Assembly (NCBI GenBank): GCA_030770535.1 | Contig: JASVEC010000004.1 | Coordinates: 868,001 to 932,000 of the forward strand | Direction of reading: 5' to 3' | DNA length: 64,000 nucleotides | From: Batkoa obscura | Taxonomy: Eukaryota > Entomophthoromycota > Entomophthoromycetes > Entomophthorales > Batkoaceae | In this document: one piece after another, positions 1-11,232 of the stretch | Position numbering within the stretch: position 1 is the stretch's first letter | Layout of the letters: each line of letters begins with the position of its first letter | Notes under the pieces: model-generated | The model's database searches: none | Seen by the model: the letters and a program-made list of their open reading frames with translations, nothing else | Told to the model about the DNA's origin: nothing | Translations under genes and position numbers: made by a program

Positions 1-26
1 TCATTTTTATAAGTTTATTTAACATA

Positions 27-127
27 TGGTGATGTTTTTTTTGGTTTCATTACTTTTCCCGTTTTTTAAGCGCTATTTGAGCGGAAAAATTACTAGTAAA
101 ATTCTTAAACAAAAAAATACTTCCCCA
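27..127 (+). mobile_element. MITE copy, TA-flanked
   Basis: Runs TGGTGATGT to CTTCCCCA with TA on both sides and the inner block TTTAAGCGCTATTTGAGCGG. One frame is open across the whole element. Confidence 0.86.
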
Positions 128-2009
128 TATGTTTAATATATGACTTTACATGTCTATACTTCAATTTTCAAAATTTAATTTTTATAAGCATATAGTTTAC
201 AATCCACTATAATCTAGACTACTTTATCCTTTCTACATAGAACATGATTTTAGAATTGTTAATGATATCAATTCAAGAATACTGATATTTTCGGTTTAAC
301 GTTTTATTAGTCCAAACGTCCAATATGGTGGCAACTTGTTAAAGTTCTTAATACAATTTAAACACAAAGTGCGGAATTAAAATTATTTAGTCCGAATGCT
401 ATGTCTGTTTTTAAAGAAATCTAATATTTATGGTGACAAGGAAAGAATTAAAAAGGATATTACAGTATATCCAAAGAGTATACATCCCAATAAATAAAAC
501 ATCGGAAAAATATTTATTTAAACTATTAACTTTAGTCTAAGATGAAGTTTATGTGATATTTTTACAAATAAGGAGTAATTTTAATAATATCCAAAAATAG
601 TAGTTTAAATTTAAAAGGTGGATTGTTTTGTGTTCGAGTTTTTCCAGTTTTAACACTCTTAGAAAGGATTCTAGACATTAAGGTTTTAAGTAGAAGCAAT
701 GCCCATAATCTGTAATCATTAGATTTTATATAAAGTAAAAACTATTTTGAGTTTTATATTCATCAAAAACCATTAAAATCATTATACCAACTTATATAAC
801 TTTAAAAAAAAACAGTGTTTTCGTATTAAAATTTATTATTCATCTGAATAATATATTTATAACCCTAATAAAGTTACAAATTAAAAACTGTGTAGTGTCC
901 ATAGCTCATACCAAAAAACTCCCAACCCTAACCCTTCTATCCTTTCCACACTATATCTGGCCTATAAACAGTTAATCCCCAAAGAGCTGTCTTTCTTAAT
1001 CCACCTTAAGAAATCTCGGACACCAGAACTGCCTCCAGATTTCCTTTTCGCACTTTTTACCTCAATCAGCCCTTCTATATCAACCCTCGATATGTCCGTT
1101 TTCAAGGATATATTATCACCCTTCGTTGATCCTCCTTAACTTATAATATTGTGGTGTTTATCTTCTCTTAATAAAAACACAAGACTTCGTGCCTTGAATT
1201 TTTTTTAAAAGCCATCAAGTGCAGTTCCTTTTGTTTTTTATGATGATCCTTGATGCTTTTGTTTTTAATATTAACTTCATTAAAATACATAGTGATGGCA
1301 TTAATTTCTTTCAATAATGATAAAAGCTATTTCATAAAAAAAGCAGACTTTAAATTTTATTAGTAGATACTTTTATAAAGATATATATCAAGTGCCCGAA
1401 ATTCTATCTTTTGTGATATTATAAAAGTATAGAATATTGTGTATCATAAAGTAGTACATATGGTAAATAACCGAAACGTTGGTTCCTATGTATGTGATAG
1501 AGATCATCGATAATATATATAGTAAATATCTAAAAATAGCGTTTATATTAATACATATATAACATGAAGCTAAATAAATAACAGTATCACAGGCAGGAAA
1601 TATATTTACTATTTTTTAGCTAATTGTAAGCTGTTAATAATCTTACTAGCATAAAAATATGTATTAATATTTAGTCAAAATTGGAAGTTGTAAAAAACTA
1701 AAACTCTTTAAACATAAAAGCCATTATATGTAAGTTGTAATTTATTCGCATTTTTTACATAACTCGTCACTACAACGGCATCGTTTGTTAAAGGTAGCAA
1801 AATCAAAATAATTAAAAGAAGGAGGGTAATAGAACGTTAGAGTTAGGATTTTGAGGCTCTAATTGGAGCTATTAGAGGATATCGGCTTAAGGCAAAAGAT
1901 CACACCTTTCTGAGTACTCATCTACGTTTAATCATATTTTTTACATATTTAAGCTACTTTAGTATCAGATAACCTTTGTGACGTAAGGCTGGCTGTCTTT
2001 TCATATGTA

Positions 2010-2102
2010 TGGATGTTCTTTTTTATTTCATTACTTTTTCTATTTTTCAAGCTCTATCTGAGTAATAAGTGTTAGTAAAATTCTTGAAAAAATACATCCC
2101 CA
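2010..2102 (+). mobile_element. MITE copy, TA-flanked, shortened
   Basis: TGGATGTTC to ACATCCCCA, with TA on both sides; the centre is diverged and several bases shorter. It lies about 150 bases downstream of the first 8-Cys gene. Confidence 0.8.
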
Positions 2103-2256
2103 TATGCTTATCTTCTTCAAAGTCAAATAAAAGCCGGTTTTTATATCACCATTTAAACTAAAATTTACTAAAAAATTGAATGTGAAAAATAGAAAAAGGT
2201 AATAATATTATGGTTTATTAATTTTGTGTTTCTAATTTATATATTAAACTAAAAAA

Positions 2257-3069
2257 TTAATATTGTTTTTTACATTTCTTTTTTGGTTCCTCTTGGATTG
2301 GGGTAACTTTTTCACATTCAATAAACATGGCTTTCTTACGGCAGACACGTCCTGGGCATTGACAAGAACCTTTAACATACTTATTATCTTTACATTCATA
2401 GTAACCTCCATCTTCAGCACAGAAACCAGTACTTTGCTCACATTGAGTAGCATCTGGCTTTCCAGCAACATATCTAGTGATTGGTAAGGAACCAGCAGAT
2501 TCACAAATAGGGTTTGGAGTTTCAACTGGTGGGGTTACTGGGTCTACAGTTTGAACTGGTGGAGTTACTGGAGTTTTTCTTTCACATTCAATAAACATAG
2601 CCTTTTTAGTACAGAATCTGTTTGGGCACTTGCAGAAATCTTTAACATATTTGTTACTCTTGCACTCATAGTAGCCTCCATCTTCAGCACAGAAACCAGT
2701 ACCTTCAACACATTGAGTGGCATCTGGTTTACCTTCAGTGTATCTAGTAATTGGTAAGGAACCGGCGGATTCACATACTGGGTCTACTGGGGTAACTTTT
2801 TCACATTCAATAAACATGGCTTTCTTACGGCAGACACGTCCTGGGCATTGACAAGAACCTTTAACATACTTATTATCTTTACATTCATAGTAACCTCCAT
2901 CTTCAGCACAGAAACCAGTACTTTGCTCACATTGAGTAGCATCTGGCTTTCCAGCAACATATCTAGTGATTGGTAAGGAACCAGCAGACTCACAAATAGG
3001 GTCTACTTCAGCGCTAACTGAAGCTAAAATAGCAGAAAATAAAGCAACTAAGGTGGTATTAAATTTCAT
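2257..3069 (-). CDS. Secreted protein with three 8-cysteine repeats (copy 1)
   Basis: Single-exon gene of 270 codons starting with a clear signal peptide (MKFNTTLVALFSAILASVSA) and then three tandem repeats of about 73-76 residues. Each repeat has eight cysteines with spacing C-x20-C-x6-C-x8-C-x9-C-x1-C-x4-C-x8-C and recurring blocks SLPITRY, GKPDATQC, CAEDGGYYEC, NKYVK and KKAMFIEC. Eight cysteines per repeat suggest four disulfides, so an extracellular, compact, stable protein is inferred. A Pro/Val/Thr linker separates repeats 2 and 3. The C-terminus is lysine-rich (KKKCKK). Repeats 1 and 3 are almost identical in DNA. The gene is intronless, unlike the housekeeping genes here. I do not recognise the family; a cell-wall, adhesion or effector role is only a guess from secretion and the repeat expansion. 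Two relatives lie at 7475 and 9355 on the same strand. Confidence 0.88.
   Translation of the reverse strand: MKFNTTLVALFSAILASVSAEVDPICESAGSLPITRYVAGKPDATQCEQSTGFCAEDGGYYECKDNKYVKGSCQCPGRVCRKKAMFIECEKVTPVDPVCESAGSLPITRYTEGKPDATQCVEGTGFCAEDGGYYECKSNKYVKDFCKCPNRFCTKKAMFIECERKTPVTPPVQTVDPVTPPVETPNPICESAGSLPITRYVAGKPDATQCEQSTGFCAEDGGYYECKDNKYVKGSCQCPGRVCRKKAMFIECEKVTPIQEEPKKKCKKQY
2300..2513 (+). repeat. 214-bp near-identical intragenic repeat, unit A
   Basis: This stretch (repeat 3 of the 8-Cys protein) matches 2789-3002 (repeat 1) over 214 bp with one visible difference near its end. The middle repeat is clearly more diverged. Recent unequal crossing-over or gene conversion within the gene is inferred. 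Confidence 0.9.
2789..3002 (+). repeat. 214-bp near-identical intragenic repeat, unit B
   Basis: Partner of the unit at 2300-2513; it encodes the first 8-Cys repeat of the same gene, in the same orientation. Confidence 0.9.
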
Positions 3070-3114
3070 TATAGATTATTAATATTTATTTGAATTTTGG
3101 AGTCACATACTTGG

Positions 3115-3122
3115 TTTATATA
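3115..3122 (-). promoter_or_regulatory. TATA box of 8-Cys gene copy 1
   Basis: TATATAAA on the minus strand, 46-53 bases upstream of the start codon. The two paralogues have TATA-like boxes at similar places (8235 and 10139), so a strong, regulated promoter is inferred for the family. Confidence 0.4.
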
Positions 3123-4035
3123 GTTATTTTCGAGGTTTGTATTGTCAAATTTAACCATTTTTGTAAGTAATTTAAAGGTTCTCATTATTTTTAATTTTGT
3201 GGTATAATTAGATCTGTCAATTCTTTAAAAAAAATGGGAATATCAATGCATCGTTTTATTACAGTTATTTATTTTTAGACTTAATCTCCCTTCATTAACT
3301 TTTTATTGGCCAAGAATATCTAAAAATATCAGTTTGATTTTAACTTTTATACTGTATTTGTCTTTTTTAACCAAATTCTATTGTTTATATTAATTAAAAA
3401 ATTCGCAAAGAATACCTATAAGTTAAAGGTTCTAATGGCTTTATGCTTTTTATTTAACCTATTTGTCCTTTCGTTATATTATAATAGTGTTGACAATAAA
3501 ATTTAACTACAAATTAAATTAACTTGTTTTGCTTAAATAATGAATATGCTATTCATTATCAATGATATCAGACTTGAAAATAATGCAATAAATTAAAACA
3601 TCATTGAATCTGCAGTAAATGAGATAATAACACCACCACCAAATAAATTCGTAGCTATTTATGTGATTGATATTTGTTGCAAGTATATTTGAATTTATTA
3701 GCTTTTAGTTCCATTTTGTAAGCGCAATTTTGAATAAAAATTACTTTAAAACATTTTTAGTAGGGTTTTGGTTTTAGGTACCCTGATATGATATTTTAAA
3801 TATTAAAAATCCCCTTTATAAAATACTATTAATAGCATTGTAGTATAAAGTGCAATAATTATGACGCTAATACTAAACACCACGGTACAGGTATCATCAT
3901 CATCTCAAATAATTAGATTATAAATTGTGAGGTGTCTTAATAAAGAACAAATATTAAAATATTAAGCTTCTGATATATTTTTAGAAGCAACCCTTATATC
4001 TATCAAAGTTTATTTAAACACCAGCACTTTAATGT

Positions 4036-4145
4036 AACATGAAAATGTCTTTTTTGGTTTCATTTACTTGTCTGCTTTTATGCAATATAGATTCGAAAGA
4101 AATTAGTAGTTAAGTATTGAAACAAAAAAGCCATTCCTGCATGGC
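4036..4145 (+). mobile_element. Heavily decayed MITE copy
   Basis: Recognisable only by AATGTCTTTTTTGGTTTCAT at the left and an AAACAAAAAAG block at the right. Confidence 0.45.
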
Positions 4146-4977
4146 CCTTTTGGTACACTGAATGTCAGTTTAAGAAGTTTTAAGGAGTAAAGCTATATTT
4201 AAACTAATATTCAAAGTTATGATTTATTACGCTAATGTAAATTTTAATCTACGATTTTATTTTTAAACAACTTTACTACTATTGGAGGTTTGGTCTGTAA
4301 TATAAACATTAATAATGAATTCAAAAACTGGTAAAAATTTACAAAAGCATTTTTAGTAGTTATACATAGCATTGTGATTGACCACAGTATAACTTAAGCT
4401 CATATCATGTAAGAGATAAAATCAAAAATACTGAAGTATAATCTTTATAGAAAATCATTCGTAAATAATTTGGTACTACCTAACCATTTCTTTGAGATCC
4501 TTTACTTTGACTGAGGCTAAAGAATGTATAATTGTTTTATAACTATGATGTTTTTGCAGAATTTTCGAATAGTTATGAAAATTTGGACTTGCTTTTTGAA
4601 AACATTGATTACAGTATAGAAAATCTTATCCTTCTATGAAAAAGATCCATATATTTATGTTGTACTTAATAAAATATGTAACATTATCTACCGTCTATGA
4701 TTATCAGTCACAAACACCATTAAGCAACATGATATAAACTACGTTCGATCAGATTCTATTTATTGTATCATCTTATTATAAATCATGCTTTTAAGCTCCT
4801 CTAATCTATTCTCCTTTTATAAATAACATTAGTTAATATTATGTAGTACTTTATGATTATTTAAGCTGCTGCATCCTTTATCAGAAACATATTATCTTTC
4901 ACCAACATCTGGTCATCCCAAAAATGATAATTTTCTTATATAACAAGGCATCTTCTATTTATTATAATAGCTCCATA

Positions 4978-5077
4978 TGGGGGTGTTTATTTTGGTTTCA
5001 TCATTTTTCCATTCTTTAAGCGCCATTTGAGTGGAAAAATTGTTAGTAAAATTCTTAAACACCAAAATACATTCCCA
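4978..5077 (+). mobile_element. MITE copy, TA-flanked
   Basis: TGGGGGTGT to ACATTCCCA, TA on both sides; inner blocks TTTAAGCGCCATTTGAGTGG and GTTAGTAAAATTCTTAAACA. Confidence 0.87.
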
Positions 5078-6199
5078 TATATAATGAAATATTTTTGATT
5101 TAAAGAATGTGTATTTTATTTCTATGTTATCGTTAATAAGGATGTCCATAATATACTTTAAAAAATACTTAAATTTCATATTTTCGTTAAAAACTGACAA
5201 AACCTTTTTTATATAGTTAATAAGTATATTTTAATATGATTCCAAAAAACAAATCAGTATCAATAAACTAAACAAAGCCTTTCTACAATATTAAATGAAT
5301 ACAATAATTAGTAATAAGTGATAATCAGTGTAAAAAATTAAATATCAAAAATCAGAAAAAATATTAAAGATACTAAAAAAATATAAACAAATCAAGCTTA
5401 TTCTTCCCCCTGTTTTCGATATAAAGAAATTATAAACTCTTCTATAATTTCTTGAGATGATTTTTTTTCAAATTAGTTTACTTAAAAGGGTCTTGTAAAT
5501 CAACTTAGTAACAAGTCTATTACCCTTCAAAAATATCAAAATCTATGGAGTGACAACCCTGGACTATAACTTTGTTAATATCTATGTTTTTTTATTACTT
5601 CATAAAATTTAAAGTTATTAACAAAAACATCAATTTTTACAATTTTTAAAATGTAAAATTAACGAAAAACCTTTTTTACTATATTTTGAAAAAGAAAAAA
5701 TAACGCAAAATTAAAATTACATTAAAAACTTTATACGCATAAGCTTGCTCTTGAGTTTTCTTTTTATATATATTATAATTTGTTTATTAAAGAACACTAA
5801 CTCTATAAAATTTGAAGTTTTGTTTATTTAAAAATAGTGGGACATTTTAAATACAAATTGTTGTAAATTTATATACACCTTTAATGGTTATTAAAGTTAA
5901 GTGATTATAGTAATATATAAGAACTATTGTATAAGTTTTAACTTACTTTGTTTGGTTTTCATAAAGCTATTTATATTTAAAGCAATTAATCATGAGTGAA
6001 ATAAGCATCAATTTTATTTTAGCTTTTTGATTGTTAAAACTTTGAATATTAATAGCTCAATAAAAGCTGAATAAAATAAGCTGAAATCTTAATACGTAAT
6101 AACTCACATACACCACTATTAATCATTTGAATTTTATAACATTTCGAGATGCATATGAAATGTTATAAACTTTCTTTAGAACTTTTGGTAAACCCTATA

Positions 6200-6298
6200 T
6201 GGGGGTGTTTTTTTGGTTTCATTATTTTTTCCATTTTTTAAATGTTATTTAAGCAGAAAGATTGATAGTAAAATTCTTAAATAAAAAATACATCCCCA
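6200..6298 (+). mobile_element. MITE copy, TA-flanked
   Basis: TGGGGGTGT to ACATCCCCA, with TA on both sides. The central GCGC block is changed to ATGT. Confidence 0.86.
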
Positions 6299-7474
6299 TA
6301 TTAGGCAATTTTATAAAAACTCAAAAGAACCAATCGGCTCCCAGGTAATTTGTTTAAAAGGGAAAGCAAAAAGGTAAATTTTTTTGTTAGTCTTATTATA
6401 AGATCCATAAATTTAAACATCAGTTAAACTTCCATTATTATTGCAAAGAGTTTATGTTGCAGCAAATTCTTGAATAACTGTAATTTCAAATGGAGAAGGG
6501 CCGGGTATATAACTACATGTACTAAGAAAATCAAAACTGTCCTTTGATTACTTTTTCACTTTGATTTATTCTGCATCTAAGATGTAGAGGGGGTTTATAC
6601 GCGTACAAATACAGAATCTTCCAAGTCAGTTTGCTAACCTGACTTTATCTATAATTACTAATGAAATATTATTTGTATTTAAAGCATGAAACTTTTATTT
6701 GGCCCAGAGACTTTTCCATAATAAAATAATAATAAACCGCCTGAGATAGGAGAAAATACTGCTTTTAAATTGTCATCAAGCAATAACCAGTTTCTACAAA
6801 CCATTTGAACTTCGTGTTATATAGTTTGTGATTCAAAACAATAAAACGAGAAAACGAATAAATAACACAGAAGAAGACATTTAACAAAATGCGATTTTGA
6901 CGCACTTAATGATCGAGAGTTATATGAATCAGAGTGTATGCGGTTAAAAAGACATCATACTACCATTAGAGTTAAAATTTGTCTGTTGTTTTATATTCAA
7001 TTTAGTTCAAAGTACTTTAATTGCTATCTGTACCTTGATTTAGTTACTGTAATTTTGAATCCATTTCAATACTAGGGGTGACATGTTTGCCACTATAATA
7101 TTTTATCTATCTTCATTTAATAAAAAAATAATATACAAGTGTAGCATATAATTCAAAAATTGTTTTGATATCAATGTTTGTTAAATAAGATTTCATTAAA
7201 AAATTAACTCTACCTATTCAATTAAATGGTACGAATTCTTCAACTATTGGGCATTGAAAAGAAGCATAAAATTCTCTGTAATTTTGTTCAACTTCCTGCC
7301 TTTAGATGACAAAAAGCAAAAATGATTGTGTTTGATAATTTAAAAGAAATAAAGAATTATTCACCACTGATATACAAACGAAACACTTGGCAAAAAACCA
7401 TCTTTAATACTGTGTGCTATTTATTTTGGTAAATCTATGATTAATTATTTCAAATACAAAATTTATTTAAATTA

Positions 7475-8212
7475 TTAAGGATAAACTTTTTCGCACTCAA
7501 TGAACATAGCTTTTTTGCGGCAAACACGTCCTGGACATTTACAGAAGCCTTTAATATATTTGTTGTCTTTACATTCATAGTAACCTCCATCTTCAGCACA
7601 GAAACCGGTACTTTGCTCACAATGAGTAGCATCTGGTTTACCTTCAGTATATCTAGTAATTGGAATAGAAGCAGTACCTTCGCAAGCTGGATCTATAGGA
7701 GGAGTTCTTCTTTCACATTCAATAAAGAGTGCCTTTTTAGTACAGAATCTATTTGGACACTTACAGAAGTCTTTAACGTATTCATTATTCTTACATATAT
7801 AATAGTCACCATCTTGGGCACAGAAACCAGTACCTTCTTCACATTTCTTATCATCAGGTTTTCCAGCAACATATCTTGTGATTGGTAAGGAGCCAGTAGA
7901 TTCACATACTGGATCGGTGGAATATTTTCTTTCACATTCAATGAACATAGCCTTTTTGGTACAGAATCTATTTGGACATGAGCAGGAACCTTTGACGTAT
8001 TTGTTATCCTTGCACTCATAATAACCCCCATCTTGAGCACAGAAACCAGTGTTTTCAATGCATTGAGTGGCATTTGGATCACCAAGAGTATATCTTACAA
8101 TTGGAATAGAACCGGCAGAATCACATACTGGATCTAAAATACTGATAACAGTGGATAAAAAAGAGAATAAAGTAACTAAAACAATGTTGGATTTCATTTT
8201 TGTTTTTTTCAA
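7475..8212 (-). CDS. Secreted protein with three 8-cysteine repeats (copy 2)
   Basis: Single-exon gene of 245 codons, a paralogue of the gene at 2257-3069. A signal peptide (hydrophobic run IVLVTLFSFLSTVIS) follows two possible start codons: the first ATG gives MKKTKMKS, the second, five codons later, would give MKSN and resembles the starts of the relatives. Three repeats keep the eight-cysteine pattern and the blocks IPIVRY or LPITRY, GFCAQDGGYYEC and KKAMFIEC. There is almost no linker between repeats and no lysine tail; the protein ends at VYP just after the last repeat. It is same-strand with both relatives and separated from them by AT-rich spacers, so it is a dispersed tandem family and not an operon. 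Function unknown; secretion and disulfide-rich structure are inferred. Confidence 0.87.
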   Translation of the reverse strand: MKKTKMKSNIVLVTLFSFLSTVISILDPVCDSAGSIPIVRYTLGDPNATQCIENTGFCAQDGGYYECKDNKYVKGSCSCPNRFCTKKAMFIECERKYSTDPVCESTGSLPITRYVAGKPDDKKCEEGTGFCAQDGDYYICKNNEYVKDFCKCPNRFCTKKALFIECERRTPPIDPACEGTASIPITRYTEGKPDATHCEQSTGFCAEDGGYYECKDNKYIKGFCKCPGRVCRKKAMFIECEKVYP

Positions 8213-8234
8213 AATCTATTTTTCGTTGACATGG

Positions 8235-8242
8235 CTTATATA
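8235..8242 (-). promoter_or_regulatory. TATA box of 8-Cys gene copy 2
   Basis: TATATAAG on the minus strand, 23-30 bases upstream of the first ATG. The short distance slightly favours use of the second, internal ATG. Confidence 0.35.
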
Positions 8243-9354
8243 CATTTAATTTATTCTTTAATAAACCTGTTTTGTCAATTATTTAATACACGTATCTGTT
8301 TTATTATATCATCAATTGTATTTTTAACTTTGAAAAAGCATAAAATTGCCTTTTTTATATTTAGTGTAAAGGTATGACATTTCTTTAGTTATTTTTAAAT
8401 TATATTTTTCAGTATGCATTAATTATTTGCTTTATAAATACAGTATTTTTCACACCTGTTTTAATGAATTTTCTATTTAATGACAAAAATTACTAAACAA
8501 TTAATTTGATTACTAAAAATAATTATGAGTTTATCGTATTTTATATGATATAAATAATATTAATGAATTAAGCTTCCAAAGTTTATGTAAAATCTTGGTG
8601 ATTCAATACTATATTTTCATAATCAAAGTATCCAATTTATTCATTAGGTCTGTATCAATTAAAAATAAAGTGCTCAATTTTGATTCCCAGATTAGATAAC
8701 TAAAGCCCGGTTCTTCGCCTTTTTTAACATGTATTTCTGAATGGAAAACCCTTTTTAAATAATAGATCTTTATTGTCCCCTTTTAGACTGCACAAATTGA
8801 AAGCCGGTATACTAACTATTGCCAGAAGGGCTTCTGGTTTATTAATTACTATATCTGAATATCTCTTGATTTTCTATGCTATTACTCTTTTCTATAAGTT
8901 TTATTTATTTGTTCTTTTTGCTTCAATAGAACTACCTTTTGAACATATTTTTTTATAAAAAATATAAGTGTTCAATAAAAACATTCATGTAAAATGTTGA
9001 TATAATTTTATTATTATATTACGTTAATAAAATCACAAGACTTGTCTTGAATTTTAAAAAGATTAATGTGGTTGAATTTGACATCTATAAAAATACCTTT
9101 GTTGTTTTAAATTATTAAAAGTACTATATTGTTTTGACATTTTATATAAGGCATCCTTCGATCGTTTAATTTCTTTTTAGAATAAATATTTTAAAGAGTA
9201 TTTTATAAACTGTAGTCAATTATTACAATTTCAATCATTATGACAATGCTATTAAAACCTCGAGAATAAAGTTTTTTGTGTTTTCTAGCATCAATTATTC
9301 TAAATAATGCTGGTATACTTAAATATGAATGAAATAATATTTTATTTTATTGAA
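8243..9354. other. Spacer between 8-Cys copies 2 and 3
   Basis: About 1.1 kb without a convincing gene or repeat. Short open frames here lack good starts, family similarity or coding composition. Confidence 0.5.
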
Positions 9355-10098
9355 TTAATATCCAAAATTAAACTTGTATTTATCGACTTGACATTGAATG
9401 TTAGAACCATCTCTAGCACAAGAGCGACCAAAGCATTGACAATATTCCTTTGTGTATTTGTTACCCTTGCATTGATAATAAGTACCATCTTCTTCGTCAC
9501 AGAAACCAGTACCTTCAACGCACTTCTTGTCATTAGGCTTACCAGGGTGATATTTAATAGTATTAGTAGGTTCAGCACTTTCACACAGAGTATTTACTGG
9601 AAACAAGCGCTCGCATTCAATAAACAAAGCCTTTTTAGCACAAATTCTGTGTGGGCATTTACAAAAGCTTTTAGTATATTTGTTATTTTTGCATTCATAA
9701 TAGCCACCATCACCAGAGCAAAAACCAGTGTTTTCAACGCATTTTTTATCTTCTGGTTTACCTTCCGAATATCTAGTAATTGGTAAGGAGCTATTTGTAA
9801 GACATTGTGGAGATATTAATAATTTCTTTTCACATTCGATATACATAGCTTTTTTAGTACAATATCTATCAGGACAACTACATTCTCCTCTAACGTATTT
9901 GTTGTTTTTGCATTCATAGTATTCACCTTTCTTGCCACAGATTCCAGTACCTTCAATACATTTAGTGTCGGTTGGTTTACCAGCAGAGTATCTAATGATT
10001 GGAATGGAACCAAGAGTATCACATTGTGAGTTATTAGCAGCATATACAAAGCTTGAACAAGAAATGAATAAAGCAACAAAATTTATATTAGCCAACAT
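9355..10098 (-). CDS. Secreted protein with three 8-cysteine repeats (copy 3, most diverged)
   Basis: Single-exon gene of 247 codons with a signal peptide (MLANINFVALFISCSSFVYA) followed by three 8-Cys repeats. Repeats 1 and 2 keep the family blocks (IPIIRYSAGKP, CKNNKYV, KKAMYIEC). Repeat 3 is the most diverged of the nine repeats in the window: TNTIKYHPGKP, a Cys-Phe-Gly-Arg-Ser-Cys segment and SNIQC where others have MFIEC. The eight cysteines are nevertheless retained, suggesting selection for the fold. It ends with a short basic and aromatic tail (KYKFNFGY). Same orientation as the two relatives. Role unknown. Confidence 0.86.
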   Translation of the reverse strand: MLANINFVALFISCSSFVYAANNSQCDTLGSIPIIRYSAGKPTDTKCIEGTGICGKKGEYYECKNNKYVRGECSCPDRYCTKKAMYIECEKKLLISPQCLTNSSLPITRYSEGKPEDKKCVENTGFCSGDGGYYECKNNKYTKSFCKCPHRICAKKALFIECERLFPVNTLCESAEPTNTIKYHPGKPNDKKCVEGTGFCDEEDGTYYQCKGNKYTKEYCQCFGRSCARDGSNIQCQVDKYKFNFGY

Positions 10099-10138
10099 AA
10101 TTTTTACTTTTAAATAAGTTAAATTGTATTTTTCTTCG

Positions 10139-10146
10139 TTTTATAC
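10139..10146 (-). promoter_or_regulatory. TATA-like box of 8-Cys gene copy 3
   Basis: GTATAAAA on the minus strand, about 41-48 bases upstream of the start codon, matching the placement in copy 1. Confidence 0.35.
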
Positions 10147-11149
10147 TTTTCTCATTTTGACATATTGTCATGTTGACATTTTATTTCTATCAAGCAACCA
10201 TGTCATTTGCTAATATAATTAATTTATGGATAGCTGCAAATACATCTTAATTCTAACTTAATTAAGATAGATTGCATAATTTTATGTTATTTTTATACAT
10301 TATCATGCATGTTTATTTTTAACTTTAATTGTGTAGCAATTTAAGCAAATTCAAACCTTTAAAATAGATAGTAGTAAATGTTTATTGGAATATTGAAAGA
10401 ACTAAACAAGGTTAAAGTCCAATATCAATATTATGAAAGATCATTGTAAAAAATGTTCAACTTAACTTACATCATACCTGCTTTAATTATTACCATCTAC
10501 ATGGTATTAGTAAATGACCGGAAATAAATATATTTCCTTATGACCATACTTTATCAATTTAATATCTCTTAATTCCAAAACAGAACTATTATTATGAAAG
10601 TAGTCATTATTTAGTGTCAACTAATTAAATTATTATAATAAATCCATTAAGCCACTTCTTTTTTATCCTTAGATTTTTCATTTATGATATTATAGCACAC
10701 TTTTATTTTTTTTTCATCAATTGATATATAAAATACTTGATTTTTTTGATTTAGGGAAACCCTGTAGTGTTTATTTCAGAAAATGAGGTGAGTGAAAGAT
10801 GTTAAGAAGGTGTAAAAGCGAAAGGAGGATGTATCCTTTAGTTTAGAAAGGACAGAAGAAGCAACAGAAACAGGGAGAGGGTCTAGGATAAGACTAACAA
10901 ACTTAGAAGGTTATTTGCTGGATCTAAAGCGTTTTCAGTGTATCATGGCTGCAAAGTCATTTATGATAAGGTGATAACAGGAGTTGGGAAAATCGATATA
11001 TTGGATTTATTTCTAAAGTTATAATTTTTATTAAAAAATTACTATACAAATTTTTTAGTCTAATTCTTAATTATTTGATAGAAATTTATAATACAAAAGT
11101 AAAATAATACTTTATATATTAAAAAACGATAGGAAAGATTAATAAGAAT
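10147..11149. other. Spacer between 8-Cys copy 3 and tRNA-Tyr
   Basis: No supported gene. A purine-rich island of higher GC at about 10760-10990 stands out from the AT-rich background but encodes nothing I recognise. Confidence 0.5.
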
Positions 11150-11232
11150 CTCACCTTAGCTCAGTTGGAAGAGCGATGGACTGTAAATTAATAGCAATCC
11201 ATCGGTCCCTGGTTCGATCCCGGGAGGTGAGA
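11150..11232 (+). tRNA. tRNA-Tyr (GTA) with 10-nt intron, copy 1
   Basis: 83-nt gene with full cloverleaf. The acceptor stem CTCACCT pairs with AGGTGAG, giving the C1-G72 pair typical of eukaryotic tRNA-Tyr; discriminator A. The anticodon stem ATGGA/TCCAT encloses a 17-nt loop, of which 11187-11196 is a 10-nt intron directly after position 37, the canonical site. The T arm is CCTGG-TTCGATC-CCGGG. A T-run at about 11261-11266 can serve as pol III terminator. Two other copies in the window are identical across the mature sequence and the intron. Confidence 0.97.

Larger units (their letters stand above)
1..2256. other. Gene-free AT-rich spacer with two miniature elements
   Basis: No supported gene. 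It holds miniature elements at 27-127 and 2010-2102. A stretch at about 890-1140 is visibly richer in C and T than its surroundings and could be an old repeat or a non-coding transcript, but nothing recognisable is encoded. Confidence 0.6.
3123..7474. other. 4.3-kb AT-rich spacer between 8-Cys genes
   Basis: No supported gene. It contains miniature elements at 4978-5077 and 6200-6298 and one badly decayed copy near 4036-4145. The rest looks like unconstrained AT-rich sequence with stops in all frames. Confidence 0.6.

Noticed and set aside
2263-2993. Plus- and alternative-frame ORFs across the 8-Cys gene
   Set aside because: They exist only because the repeated cysteine codons avoid stops in other frames; the minus-strand frame with signal peptide explains the region.
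8773-8958. Hydrophobic open frame upstream of the third 8-Cys gene
   Set aside because: No ATG start and composition as expected of T-rich chance frames.
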